Made by a program: the position numbers and the translations under genes. From Thermoleophilum album (GTDB lineage: Bacteria > Actinomycetota > Thermoleophilia > Solirubrobacterales > Thermoleophilaceae): a stretch of DNA of 64,000 nucleotides. The DNA is taken from NCBI RefSeq assembly GCF_028867705.1, contig NZ_CP066171.1, forward strand, positions 2,020,245 through 2,084,244, given 5' to 3'. Positions 21,043 to 29,598 of this stretch are shown here, one piece after another (position 1 is the stretch's first letter; every line of letters begins with the position of its first letter). The notes below the pieces were generated by a model that was not told where the DNA came from, did no database searches, and saw only the letters and a list, made by a program, of their open reading frames with translations.

Positions 21043-21657
21043 CTAGGTCAAGGCCGGTTCGGGACGGGAGCGCTCTTTCGGCTGCAAAACGCGATCGATT
21101 AGGCCGTATTCGACCGCCTCTTCAGGCTTGAAGAAGCGGTCGCGCTCGGTGTCGCGGTGGATCGTCTCGGGGGTCTGCCCGGTGTGCTTGGCGTAGATCT
21201 GGTCGATCCGTCGGCGCAGGTCGAGCACCTCGCGGGCGTGGATCTCGATGTCGCTCGACGGTCCCTCGAAGCCCGCCGACGGCTGGTGGATGAGGATGCG
21301 ACTGTTGGGCAGCGCCGAGCGTTTCCCGGGTGCGCCGGCGGCGAGCAGCAGCGAGCCCATCGACATCGCGATTCCCACGCACGTCGTCTGCACGTCGCAG
21401 CGGATGAACTGCATCGTGTCGTAGATCGCGAGCCCCGCGTAGACCGAACCGCCGGGACAGTTGATGTACAGCGCGATGTCGCGGTCGGGGTCCTCGGACT
21501 CGAGGTGCAAAAGCTGGGCGATCACGAGGTTGGCAACCTGGTCGTCGATCGGTTCGCCGAGAAAGACGACGCGGTCGCGCAGCAGACGCGAGTAGATGTC
21601 GAACGCACGCTCGCCGCGGGCGTCGTGCTCGATGACCATCGGTACTAGCGGCGTCAT
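21043..21657 (-). CDS. clpP: ATP-dependent Clp protease proteolytic subunit
   Basis: 204-residue serine peptidase. Catalytic Ser99 is in [13 protein letters not shown], His124 in ILIHQPSAG, and the Asp in RDTERDRFF. It forms the double-heptamer chamber fed by ClpX or ClpC, neither of which is here. ATG 21657 has a clear GGGAGGAG ribosome binding site; the frame open from 21732 runs into the divergent hydrolase gene. This is the first gene of a minus-strand run that continues to ychF. Confidence 0.94.
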   Translation of the reverse strand: MTPLVPMVIEHDARGERAFDIYSRLLRDRVVFLGEPIDDQVANLVIAQLLHLESEDPDRDIALYINCPGGSVYAGLAIYDTMQFIRCDVQTTCVGIAMSMGSLLLAAGAPGKRSALPNSRILIHQPSAGFEGPSSDIEIHAREVLDLRRRIDQIYAKHTGQTPETIHRDTERDRFFKPEEAVEYGLIDRVLQPKERSRPEPALT

Positions 21658-21730
21658 TGCTGCTCCTCCCGGGCTGTGACCCCAGCGCGCCTCATTGTGT
21701 CGCATCGACGTGGCAGCTAGCTTCGCAGAC

Positions 21731-22549
21731 ATGTCCAGCTTTCCGGTCCATCGCGACGACGCTCCGCTCGCCTACCGCTGCCACGGCCCTCGCGACGGCC
21801 TGCCGGTACTGATGCTGCACGGCTACCCGGAGTCCTCGTATATGTGGCGGCACCTGCTCGGACCGGTGGGCGAAGCCGGCTTTCGGGCGATCGCGCCCGA
21901 CCTCGCCAACTTCGGCGATTCGCCGCTCGTGCGTCCCGGCAACTGGGAGCGGCAGATCGAGCGCGTCGAACTGCTCCGGCGCGCAATTGCTGTCGACCGC
22001 TTCGTGCTCGTGGTGCACGACTGGGGCGGGCTTATCGGCTTGCGTTGGGTGCTCGAGCGTGAGCTCGAGCTCGCCGGCCTCGTCGTGTCGTGCACCGGCT
22101 TTTTCAGCGACGGGCGCTGGCACGGGCTCGCCGAAACGATGCGCACGCCCGACCGCGGCGAGGAGTTGATGGAAGCGCTCACCCGTGATCTTTTCGCCCA
22201 GGCACTGCGCAGCGAGTGGCAGGGTTTCGACGACGCCACGATCGACGAGTACTGGAAGGGGCTCGCCGATCGCGAGCACCGGATGGCGCAGCTCGAGCTA
22301 TATCGCTCGGGCGACTTCGAGAAGATCGCGCCGCTCGAGGGTCGACTGCGCGAGCTCGACGTCCCGACGCTCGTTCTGTGGGGCGGTCGCGACCGCTACG
22401 CACCGGTCGGGGGTGCGCACCGCTTCGCCAAGCTCCTGCCCCAGGCCGAGCTCGTGGTGTTCGACGACGCCGGACACTTCGTCTTCGAGGAGGCGCCCGA
22501 GCGCTGCACCGAAGCGGTGCTCGCGCTGCTCGCACGCGTCGACCGCTGA
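21731..22549 (+). CDS. alpha/beta hydrolase, dehalogenase/epoxide-hydrolase type
   Basis: 272 residues. [14 protein letters not shown] is the oxyanion region, [11 protein letters not shown] carries the nucleophile Asp, and the catalytic pair is completed by GGRDRYAP and DAGHFVFEE. An Asp nucleophile with DWGG points to haloalkane dehalogenase or epoxide hydrolase chemistry rather than an esterase. The usual dehalogenase Asn after HG is Tyr here, so halide handling is doubtful and an epoxide hydrolase or related enzyme is at least as likely. Divergent from clpP, 73 nt apart. Confidence 0.78.
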   Translation: MSSFPVHRDDAPLAYRCHGPRDGLPVLMLHGYPESSYMWRHLLGPVGEAGFRAIAPDLANFGDSPLVRPGNWERQIERVELLRRAIAVDRFVLVVHDWGGLIGLRWVLERELELAGLVVSCTGFFSDGRWHGLAETMRTPDRGEELMEALTRDLFAQALRSEWQGFDDATIDEYWKGLADREHRMAQLELYRSGDFEKIAPLEGRLRELDVPTLVLWGGRDRYAPVGGAHRFAKLLPQAELVVFDDAGHFVFEEAPERCTEAVLALLARVDR

Positions 22550-22563
22550 TCGCCGCGGCGACC

Positions 22564-23931
22564 GTGGAACGGCCTCTCTTCGAGGAACCGCATCCCGCGC
22601 CGCGAGGCGCGGAGAGCGGCGAGCGCGGGGCGCCGCTCGCGGCGCGGATGCGCCCGCGTTCGCTCACCGAAGTCGTCGGGCAACGCCACCTGTTGGCGAC
22701 CGACACGCCGCTTCGGCGCGCGCTCGAGGGGCACGCGCCGCACTCGCTGGTGCTGTACGGACCGCCCGGCAGCGGAAAGACGACGCTGGCGCGGCTCGTC
22801 GCCGGCGCGAGCGGCGCACCGGTCGCAGAGCACTCGGCGGTGGCGTGCGGCAGCCGCGAGGTGCGCGCAGTGATCGAGCGCGCCCGCGCTCGCGGCGAGC
22901 GCCCGGGGGCGGTGCTCGTGCTCGACGAGATCCACCGGTTCAACCGCACCCAACAGGACACGCTCCTGCCCGCGCTTGAAGAGGGCAGCGTGCTGCTCGT
23001 CGGTGCGACCACCGAGAACCCCTACTTCGAGCTCGTGCCAGCGCTGCGTTCGCGGCTGCGGATCTACGAGCTGCGGCCGCTCGACGAGGACGACCTCGTC
23101 GCGCTCCTCGAACGGGCGCTGAGCGACCCCGAACGGGGTATACCCGCGCCGCCGCCAGTCGACCGCGACGCTCTAGCCCTGATCGCGCGCCGGGCGGCGG
23201 GCGATGCGCGGCACGCTTTGACGTTGCTCGAGGTCGCCTGCCAAACGGCCGGCTCCGGCCGGTTGACGGTGGCGGTCGCCGCTGCCGCCGCCGGGCGCAC
23301 CGCGCTCGCCCACGACCGTTCGGGCGACCGCCACTACGACCTCCTCTCGGCGCTGATCAAGGCGCTGCGCGGCTCCGACCCCGACGCCGCCGTGCTGTAC
23401 ATGACAGCGCTGCTCGAGGGCGGCGAAGACCCCCGCGTCGTCGCTCGCCGCCTGGTGATCCTGGCGAGCGAGGACATCGGCAACGCCGATCCGCGCGCGC
23501 TCGCCATCGCAGTTGCGGCCGCCCAGGCGGTCGAGCACGTCGGCATGCCGGAGTGCGCTTACGCCTTGACGCAGGCGACGATCTACCTTGCGCTCGCGCC
23601 CAAGTCGAACGCCGCCGCGCGGGCGCTTGCGCGGGCGCGCGCCTGGATCGCCGAGCGCGGCACGCCGGAACCACCGCCGTACCTGCGCGACGCCCACTTC
23701 GCCGGGGCGCGCGAGCTGGGTCGGGGCGTCGGCTACGAGTATCCGCACGACCTGCCGGACGCTTTGTCGACCCAAGAGCTGGCGCCGCGCGGCGCGGAGG
23801 GAGAACGCCTCGTCGAGCTGAGCGAGCACGGCGATGAGTCGCGCCTCGCTGCACGCTTGCGCGAGCTGCGCGCGCGGCGCGACCGGGCCCGGCGCGAGCA
23901 GTCGCGGGACGAACAGTCGCCGCCGCGCTAA
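22564..23931 (+). CDS. rarA: replication-associated recombination ATPase RarA (MgsA)
   Basis: 455 residues. AAA+ domain: [51 protein letters not shown]; then the tetramerisation region [18 protein letters not shown] and [20 protein letters not shown], and the C-terminal [15 protein letters not shown]. RarA acts at stalled forks near SSB. GTG 22564 is 14 nt after the hydrolase stop, so both are probably one transcript; the longer frame from 22216 is the hydrolase gene in another phase. The C-terminal 40 residues are Arg/Glu-rich and not conserved. Confidence 0.9.
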   Translation: MERPLFEEPHPAPRGAESGERGAPLAARMRPRSLTEVVGQRHLLATDTPLRRALEGHAPHSLVLYGPPGSGKTTLARLVAGASGAPVAEHSAVACGSREVRAVIERARARGERPGAVLVLDEIHRFNRTQQDTLLPALEEGSVLLVGATTENPYFELVPALRSRLRIYELRPLDEDDLVALLERALSDPERGIPAPPPVDRDALALIARRAAGDARHALTLLEVACQTAGSGRLTVAVAAAAAGRTALAHDRSGDRHYDLLSALIKALRGSDPDAAVLYMTALLEGGEDPRVVARRLVILASEDIGNADPRALAIAVAAAQAVEHVGMPECAYALTQATIYLALAPKSNAAARALARARAWIAERGTPEPPPYLRDAHFAGARELGRGVGYEYPHDLPDALSTQELAPRGAEGERLVELSEHGDESRLAARLRELRARRDRARREQSRDEQSPPR

Positions 23932-23953
23932 CACCGAAGCGGCGGGCGGCGCG

Positions 23954-23959
23954 TACACT
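23954..23959 (+). promoter_or_regulatory. -10 box TACACT before the siroheme synthase gene
   Basis: TACACT lies 7 nt upstream of ATG 23967. At this distance transcription would begin at or next to the start codon, giving a leaderless mRNA. No clear -35 hexamer is visible. The identical TACACT box with similar spacing occurs before purA (60575-60580). Confidence 0.45.
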
Positions 23960-23966
23960 GCAGGAA

Positions 23967-24710
23967 ATGCCCGCGCAAGCCTACGCCGGCAAGGAGTGCG
24001 TGTGCCAGCTCCGCAAGGGGATCTGCGACCAGTCGTGCGTGCAGGGGATGCTCGAAACCCCCTTCTACGTCGCCTGTTTGCGGCTTGCGGGGCGCAAGTG
24101 CCTGGTGGTCGGCGGCGGCGAGGTGGGTCTCGAGAAGGTCGAAGGCCTGCTCGCTTGCGACGCTGCCGTGACGCTGGTCGCGCCCGAGGCGATTGAGCCG
24201 CTGCGCGAGCTGGCGGCGGAAGGCTCTATCAAGTGGCTGGCACGGGAGTGGCAGCCCTCTGATCTCGACGGCGCCTTTTTGGTGATCGCCGCCACCGACG
24301 ACAGCGACGTCAACATCCGCATCTTCGAGGAAGCGGAGCGGCGAGCGATGCTCGTAAACGTCGTCGACGTGCCGCCGCTTTGCAACTTCATCCTGCCGGC
24401 GATCGTTCGTCAGGGACCGCTGGCGATCGCGATCTCGACCCAAGGGGCGTCACCGGCGCTCGCCAAGCGCATCCGCGACGAGGTCGCCGCCCGCTACGGC
24501 GAGCCTTACGCACGGCTGGCCGTGCTGCTCAACGAGGTGCGCGGCTGGGCGAAGCGGACGCTCCCCACCTACCAGGACCGCAAAGAGTTCTTCGAGTCGA
24601 TCGTCAACGGCGATCCCGACCCGATCGAGCTCCTCGCACGCGGCGACGAGCAGGCTGTGCGCGAGCTGATCGCGAACGCCCAGCGCGAGCGGGAGCGCGC
24701 GCTCGCCTGA
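23967..24710 (+). CDS. siroheme synthase, dehydrogenase/ferrochelatase part (CysG-N/Met8p type)
   Basis: 247 residues. NAD-binding Rossmann site [18 protein letters not shown], then [10 protein letters not shown] and [17 protein letters not shown] (dimer and active-site segments), and [23 protein letters not shown] in the helical domain. It oxidises precorrin-2 and may insert iron to form siroheme; the methyltransferase step is encoded by the cobA-hemD fusion 5 kb downstream. An unusual N-terminal extension of about 28 residues has four cysteines (11, 13, 20, 24), which could bind a metal or Fe-S centre. An internal start at Met28 would remove it. Leads the tetrapyrrole cluster. Confidence 0.85.
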   Translation: MPAQAYAGKECVCQLRKGICDQSCVQGMLETPFYVACLRLAGRKCLVVGGGEVGLEKVEGLLACDAAVTLVAPEAIEPLRELAAEGSIKWLAREWQPSDLDGAFLVIAATDDSDVNIRIFEEAERRAMLVNVVDVPPLCNFILPAIVRQGPLAIAISTQGASPALAKRIRDEVAARYGEPYARLAVLLNEVRGWAKRTLPTYQDRKEFFESIVNGDPDPIELLARGDEQAVRELIANAQRERERALA

Positions 24711-24727
24711 GGACGGATCCGCGGGCG

Positions 24728-25423
24728 ATGTCCGCCCCGGCGCCGGTCGCGATTGCGCTGGAACACGTCGGGCGCACCTTCGGCGACGTTGTCGCGCTGC
24801 ACGACGTGACGCTCGAGGTACGGGTCGGGCAGACGCTGTGCGTCGTTGGCCGCAACGGGGCGGGCAAGACCACGCTCGCCCGCATCGTCGCCGGGCTCTT
24901 GCGACCGTCGCAGGGTCGCGTGCGCGTCCTGGGGGCCGAGCTTCCGGCCGAGCGCCACGCTCTGCGCGGGCGCATCGGCTACGTCGGCCACGACGCGGCG
25001 CTCTACCGCGCTCTTACGGCACGCGAGAACGCCCGTCTGCGCGCTCGGCTTCTCGGCCTGCCCGATGCGAGCGCCGACCGCGCACTCGCCGCCGCCGAAC
25101 TCGGCCGCCACGCCGACCGCCCGGTGCGCGAGCTCTCGCGTGGATTGCGTCAGCGCGCGGCGGTCGCCTGCGCACTCGTGGGCGACCCCGAGCTGCTGGT
25201 GCTCGACGAACCGTTCGCGAGCCTCGACCGCGCCGCCAGCGAGCTCGTCGCCGGCCTGGTCGGACCGCGAGAGGGGCGAACGCGCCTGCTCGTCACGCAC
25301 GACCTGGAACGTGCCGCGCGCGAGGGCAACGCTGTGTTGGTCCTCGCCGATGGACGGGCCTACATCGCAGATCGCGCAGGGAGGGCACCGAGCGCGGCCG
25401 ATCTCGCCGAGGTGCTGCAGTGA
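24728..25423 (+). CDS. ccmA: heme exporter ATP-binding subunit CcmA
   Basis: 231-residue ABC ATPase: VVGRNGAGKTTLARIVAGLL (Walker A), RELSRGLRQRAAVACAL (signature, LSRG in place of LSGG), LLVLDEPFASLD (Walker B), VTHD (switch His). Length and the ccmB/ccmC genes directly after it identify CcmA of the System I cytochrome c maturation pathway, which powers release of heme-loaded CcmE. ATG 24728 follows the siroheme synthase stop by 17 nt. Its stop overlaps the ccmB start (GTGA). Confidence 0.87.
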   Translation: MSAPAPVAIALEHVGRTFGDVVALHDVTLEVRVGQTLCVVGRNGAGKTTLARIVAGLLRPSQGRVRVLGAELPAERHALRGRIGYVGHDAALYRALTARENARLRARLLGLPDASADRALAAAELGRHADRPVRELSRGLRQRAAVACALVGDPELLVLDEPFASLDRAASELVAGLVGPREGRTRLLVTHDLERAAREGNAVLVLADGRAYIADRAGRAPSAADLAEVLQ

Positions 25424-26103
25424 CCGCGCGCCCGCGCGACCAGTTGCGCGCGCTCGTCGCCAAGGACGTGCGTCTCGAGCTGCGCTCGGCCGAGGCGCTG
25501 CCAGCAGCGCTGCTGTTCGCCCTCGCGGCGATCGTCGTAATCCACTTCGCCTTCCAGCGCGACACGCTCGCCGGCCCGCTCGCCGCCGGCGCGTTCTGGG
25601 TGACGCTGCTGTTCGCCGCCTTTCTGCCGGTCACCCGCGCCTTCGTCGTTGACAGCGAGCAGGGCGGCATCGACGCCGTGCGCCTGGCCGGGGTCGACGG
25701 CACAACCGTCGTTGCCGCAAAAGCGGCGTCGCTGGTGCTAGCGCTCGTCGCCGTCGAGACCGTGCTCGTCCCGGCCTTCGCGCTGCTGCTCTTGGGTCCC
25801 TCACTTTGGCCCGTGCTCGTGCCGCTCCTAGCCGTGCTCGCACTGGCCAACGTCGGCATCGCTGTAGTCGGAGCTTTGGCGGCGGCGCTAGCGGCACTGT
25901 CGCGGCTGCGCGAGCTGATCGTCCCGATCCTGATGCTGCCGCTGTCGGTTCCCCTGGTGATCGGCGCCGCCGAGGCGACGGCGCCGCTCTTCTCGCAAAC
26001 GCCCGGCGACCTCGAGCTGCGCTGGCTGTTGCTCCTGGGGCTTTACGATGTGTTGTTCGTAGCCGTCGCCGTCGGCGTCGCCGACCATCTCATCGACGAA
26101 TGA
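25420..26103 (+). CDS. ccmB: heme exporter membrane subunit CcmB
   Basis: 227 residues with about six hydrophobic helices and no large soluble domain. Near the N-terminus is LVAKDVRLELRSAEALPAAL, and the cytoplasmic loop reads DSEQGGIDAVRLAGVDGTTV, both typical of CcmB. It pairs with CcmA in the ABC complex. GTG 25420 shares 4 nt with the ccmA stop and its own stop shares 4 nt with the ccmC ATG, so translation is coupled throughout. Confidence 0.87.
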   Translation: MTARPRDQLRALVAKDVRLELRSAEALPAALLFALAAIVVIHFAFQRDTLAGPLAAGAFWVTLLFAAFLPVTRAFVVDSEQGGIDAVRLAGVDGTTVVAAKAASLVLALVAVETVLVPAFALLLLGPSLWPVLVPLLAVLALANVGIAVVGALAAALAALSRLRELIVPILMLPLSVPLVIGAAEATAPLFSQTPGDLELRWLLLLGLYDVLFVAVAVGVADHLIDE

Positions 26104-26876
26104 CAGCGCTGCGCTCAAACCGCCTTGCTCTGCTCGCCGCGGCGACGGCCTGCCTGCTCGCGCTCGCCTTGGCACTGGTGTTCTTCTACGCCCCGCTCGA
26201 CGCCGACCAGGGCTTCGTGCAGAAGATCTTCTACGTCCACGTCCCGTCGGCGATCGTGGCGCTAGGCGGCTTCGTCGCCGCCGGTGTGATGGGCGCGCTC
26301 TATCTGCGCAGCGGAAATCCGCGCTGGGACCTGCGCAGCTACGTCTCGATCCACCTGTCGGTGATCTTCGGCTGTGTGGTGCTCGCCACCGGCTCGATCT
26401 GGGCGCGCGCGTCGTGGGGGCACTGGTGGCTGTGGGACGAGCCGGTGCTCGTGTCGTTCCTAGTGATCTTCCTCCTCTACTGCGTCTACTACCCGCTTCG
26501 CTACTCGATCGATGACCGCGAGCGACAGGCGCGGGCCGCCTCGGTGTTCGCGATCACCGCCGGCGCCTTCGTGCCCGTGAACTTCATCGCGGTGCGCCTC
26601 GCCGAGTCGTTCACGCACCCGCGGGTGCTCTCCCAGACGGGCGGAAACATGCCCGGCGAGATGCGGCTGACATTTCTCGTCGCGCTCGCCGCGGTGGCCC
26701 TCCTCTACGTGACCCTCTGCCGGCTCGAGATCGCTGCTAAAACGCTGTCGGCACAAGTTTCCGAGCTGCGCCGCGCGCTCGAGAGCGCGCACGTCGGCGC
26801 GCTGCCGGGCGGCGCACGGGCGAGCGGCTCGCAGGCACCCTCGACACCGGCCACGTCGACGGGGACGGGAGGCTGA
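26100..26876 (+). CDS. ccmC: heme transport protein CcmC
   Basis: 258 residues, six predicted membrane helices. The heme-handling WWD signature is present as WGHWWLWDEPVLVSFLV, flanked by conserved histidines (YVHVPSAI and SFTHPRV). CcmC hands heme to the chaperone CcmE in cytochrome c maturation. The last 50 residues form a coiled helix and a Ser/Thr/Gly-rich tail. It overlaps ccmB by 4 nt. CcmE and CcmF are not in the window. Confidence 0.9.
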   Translation: MTALRSNRLALLAAATACLLALALALVFFYAPLDADQGFVQKIFYVHVPSAIVALGGFVAAGVMGALYLRSGNPRWDLRSYVSIHLSVIFGCVVLATGSIWARASWGHWWLWDEPVLVSFLVIFLLYCVYYPLRYSIDDRERQARAASVFAITAGAFVPVNFIAVRLAESFTHPRVLSQTGGNMPGEMRLTFLVALAAVALLYVTLCRLEIAAKTLSAQVSELRRALESAHVGALPGGARASGSQAPSTPATSTGTGG

Positions 26877-26878
26877 CG

Positions 26879-27049
26879 ATGCCAGCGCTGCCGTTGGACG
26901 AAGCCGGCAAGTACGTGGCGGCGGCGTACGTGATCTTCGCCGTGCTGCCGGTGATCTACGTCGCGATCCTGGCGAGCAAGATCGGCCGCCTCCAGAGCGA
27001 GGTGGCGCGCTTGCTCGAGCTGGTCCGCGACGAACGCCGCGGGAGATGA
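26879..27049 (+). CDS. ccmD: small membrane protein, CcmD-like
   Basis: 56 residues: a short lead with GKYVAAAYVIFAVLP, one hydrophobic helix at about residues 13-31, then a basic/acidic helix RLQSEVARLLELVRDERRGR. Position right after ccmC (2 nt gap) and before hemA (ATGA overlap) and the size fit CcmD, which stabilises the CcmABC complex. The sequence of CcmD is poorly conserved, so the name rests mainly on context. Confidence 0.75.
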   Translation: MPALPLDEAGKYVAAAYVIFAVLPVIYVAILASKIGRLQSEVARLLELVRDERRGR

Positions 27050-28428
27050 GCTCCGGCCTGCTCGTACTCGGTGCTTCGCACAAAACGGCACCGCTCGCCT
27101 TGCGCGAGCGTCTGGCGCTGCCCGAGGGTCGGGCCGCGGCGATCCTCGGCGAGCTCGTCAGTGTGCCGGCGATCCAAGAGGCGGTCGCCCTCTCGACCTG
27201 CAACCGCACCGAGCTCTATTTGCTTGCAAGTGACACGGTGGCGGCGGAGAGCGCTGCGCTCGGCGTTCTCGCCCGTCAGGCGGCGATCGGCCCGACCGAG
27301 CTGTCAAATGCGCTCTACTCGCTACGCGACCGCGACGCTGTGCGTCACCTGTTCGCCGTCGCCGCCGGTCTCGACTCGATGGTCGTCGGCGAAGCCGAGA
27401 TCCAAGGTCAGGTGCGCAGAGCGCACGAGCTCGCCACTGTTGAGGGCGCGAGCGGGCCGGTCACCAACCGTCTTTTCCGCGACGCGATCGCCGCCGGCAA
27501 GCGCGTGCGTAGCGAAACGACGATCGGCCGCCGCAGGGTGTCGGTGCCGTCGGTCGCGGTCGAGCTGGCAGCTGCGACGCTCGGCGACCTCTCAAGCCGG
27601 CGAGTACTCGTCATCGGCGCCGGCGAGGGCGGCGAGTTGACGGCGCGCGCCCTGCGCGCACAGGGTGTTCACACCGTGTTCGTGGCCAACCGGCGCTACG
27701 ACCGGGCGATCGGCTTGGCGCGCCGCTTCGGCGGCCAAGCAGTACGTTTCGACCAGCTGCCGGCCGAGCTCGTCAGCGCTGACATCGTCGTCAGCTCGAC
27801 CGGATCGCCGCACCTGATCGTCGGTCGCGAGGAGCTCGAGCTGGTGATGAACGAGCGCGACTGGCGTCCGCTCGTGATCATCGACATCGCCGTGCCGCGC
27901 GACTTCGACCCGGAAGTGCGCGCACTGCGGGCGATCACGCTCTTCGACATGGACGACCTGCAGCGCGAGGTGGCGCGCAACCTGCGCCTGCGCGAAGCCG
28001 AGCGCCGGCAAGCCGCGACGATCGTCGAGCAGGAAACCGAGCGCTTCTGCGCATGGCTCACCGAGCTCGACGTGCTGCCGACGATCGCGGCGCTCAGGCG
28101 GCGTGCCGACGCGCTCGTCGCAGCGGTGCTGGCTGAGAACGAGGGGCGCTGGGAGAGCCTTTCGGTGCGCGACCGACAGCGGGTCGAAGCGATGGCGCGG
28201 GCGCTCGCCAAGCGTCTGCTCCACGACCCGACGGCGGTCCTGCGGCGCAGCGCGGGAAGCGAGGACGGCTACCGCCTGGCGCACGCTGTGCGTGAGCTGT
28301 TCCAGCTCGACCGAAGCGCGGGCGGTGCGAGCGCCAGCGATCGCGAGAACGCTGCCGACGCGCCCGCGGCGAAGGTCGAGCGGCTGCCCCGGCGCGCTCA
28401 GCGCGGCGCCCGCAAGAGCGTTCGGTGA
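27046..28428 (+). CDS. hemA: glutamyl-tRNA reductase
   Basis: 460 residues. GASHKTAPLALRERLAL, the catalytic Cys52 in LSTCNRTELYL, GLDSMVVGEAEIQGQVRRA, the NADPH fold VLVIGAGEGGELTARALR, and IDIAVPRDFDPEV all match GluTR. It reduces Glu-tRNA to glutamate-1-semialdehyde, the committed step of C5 tetrapyrrole synthesis. The C-terminal 50 residues are a non-conserved basic extension. Overlaps ccmD by ATGA and hemC by GTGA, linking heme synthesis to heme export. Confidence 0.94.
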   Translation: MSSGLLVLGASHKTAPLALRERLALPEGRAAAILGELVSVPAIQEAVALSTCNRTELYLLASDTVAAESAALGVLARQAAIGPTELSNALYSLRDRDAVRHLFAVAAGLDSMVVGEAEIQGQVRRAHELATVEGASGPVTNRLFRDAIAAGKRVRSETTIGRRRVSVPSVAVELAAATLGDLSSRRVLVIGAGEGGELTARALRAQGVHTVFVANRRYDRAIGLARRFGGQAVRFDQLPAELVSADIVVSSTGSPHLIVGREELELVMNERDWRPLVIIDIAVPRDFDPEVRALRAITLFDMDDLQREVARNLRLREAERRQAATIVEQETERFCAWLTELDVLPTIAALRRRADALVAAVLAENEGRWESLSVRDRQRVEAMARALAKRLLHDPTAVLRRSAGSEDGYRLAHAVRELFQLDRSAGGASASDRENAADAPAAKVERLPRRAQRGARKSVR

Positions 28429-29570
28429 CCGCCGCTCGCGGCAAGCTGCGGCACCCACTACGCGTCGGCACCCGCCCGTCGCTGCTCGCACGCACCCAGG
28501 CCGAGATCGCTGCACGGCGGCTCGGCGTCCCCTACGAGCTCGTCGTGGTGCGGACGAGCGGCGACGAACGAACGAGCGAACACGAACGCATGCACGGCGA
28601 CGAGCGCACGCGCCGCGGCGGCGGCGAATCCCCGGCCGTTGCTGGTCCCGAACCGGTCTCCTCGCCGGGGCGCGGCACGCCGACTCGCCCGCAACGGGCC
28701 GACAAAACGCGCTTCGTGAAAGAGCTCGAGGAGGCGCTCCTGGCCGGCGAAATCGATGTCGCGGTGCACTCGGCCAAGGACGTGCCCGGCGAACTGCCCG
28801 ACGGTCTCGTCCTAGCCGCTGCAGCGGGGCGCGCGAATCCAGCCGACGTGCTGGTGATGTCGGCGGCAGTCGCGGCTAAGCGCTCGGCGGATGCGGCACT
28901 CAGCGCACTGCCAGCGGGCGCGCGTGTGGGCACGAGCTCGCGCCGCCGCACCGCCCAGCTACTCGCCGCCCGACCGGACATCGCGGTCGTGCCGCTGCGC
29001 GGCAACGTCGACACCCGCCTACGGCGTCTGCGCGAAAGCGAGCTCGACGCGGTCGTACTCGCCGCCGCCGGCCTCGACCGCCTCGGTAGCGCGCTCGCGG
29101 AACTAGCGCCACGAGCCACGCACGACTCGCGGGAGCACCCCGTCGACCACATGCCCGCTGACACCCTCGCGATGCTGCGCCTCGATCCGCCCGCCTTCCT
29201 CCCGGCCCCCGGCCAGGGAACGCTCGTGTACGAGACGCGCCGCGACGACCATTCGACCCTCGCCGTCTGCGCGGCCGCCAACGACAGCGCGAGTTGGCGC
29301 GAACTGTTGGCCGAACGGGCGCTGGTGCGTGCCCTCGAAGCCACCTGCGACACACCGCTCGCCGCGCTCGCCCGCCACGAAGGAGACGAGCTCCAACTAT
29401 CGGCATGGGCAGGATCGCCCGACGGGTCGACGTGGGTGCAAGACCGCGGCCGCGGCAGCCGCGACCGTCCCGAGGAGCTCGGCGAGCTCGTCGCCGAGCG
29501 GATGCAAGCCGCCGGGGCGCTCGAGGTGATGGCCGGCATGCCCCCGAACGACGTGGCGCAGAGCCCTTGA
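28425..29570 (+). CDS. hemC: porphobilinogen deaminase with an inserted loop
   Basis: 381 residues, versus about 310 for the usual enzyme. N-terminal LRVGTRPSLLARTQAEI, central VAVHSAKDVPGELPDG, VGTSSRRRTAQLLAARPD, PLRGNVDTRLRRL and cofactor Cys308 in LEATCDTPLAALA are all present. It joins four porphobilinogens into hydroxymethylbilane. About 40 extra residues sit at roughly 45-90, between RTSGDE and KTRFVKELEEALL; they are Arg/Glu/Gly/Pro-rich and partly encoded by a GAAC-type short repeat (28563-28590). The usual GGKGLF is DKTRF here. GTG start overlaps hemA. Confidence 0.9.
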   Translation: MTAARGKLRHPLRVGTRPSLLARTQAEIAARRLGVPYELVVVRTSGDERTSEHERMHGDERTRRGGGESPAVAGPEPVSSPGRGTPTRPQRADKTRFVKELEEALLAGEIDVAVHSAKDVPGELPDGLVLAAAAGRANPADVLVMSAAVAAKRSADAALSALPAGARVGTSSRRRTAQLLAARPDIAVVPLRGNVDTRLRRLRESELDAVVLAAAGLDRLGSALAELAPRATHDSREHPVDHMPADTLAMLRLDPPAFLPAPGQGTLVYETRRDDHSTLAVCAAANDSASWRELLAERALVRALEATCDTPLAALARHEGDELQLSAWAGSPDGSTWVQDRGRGSRDRPEELGELVAERMQAAGALEVMAGMPPNDVAQSP

Positions 29571-29598
29571 GCCGCGACAGCGACGTAGGCTGCCGAAC

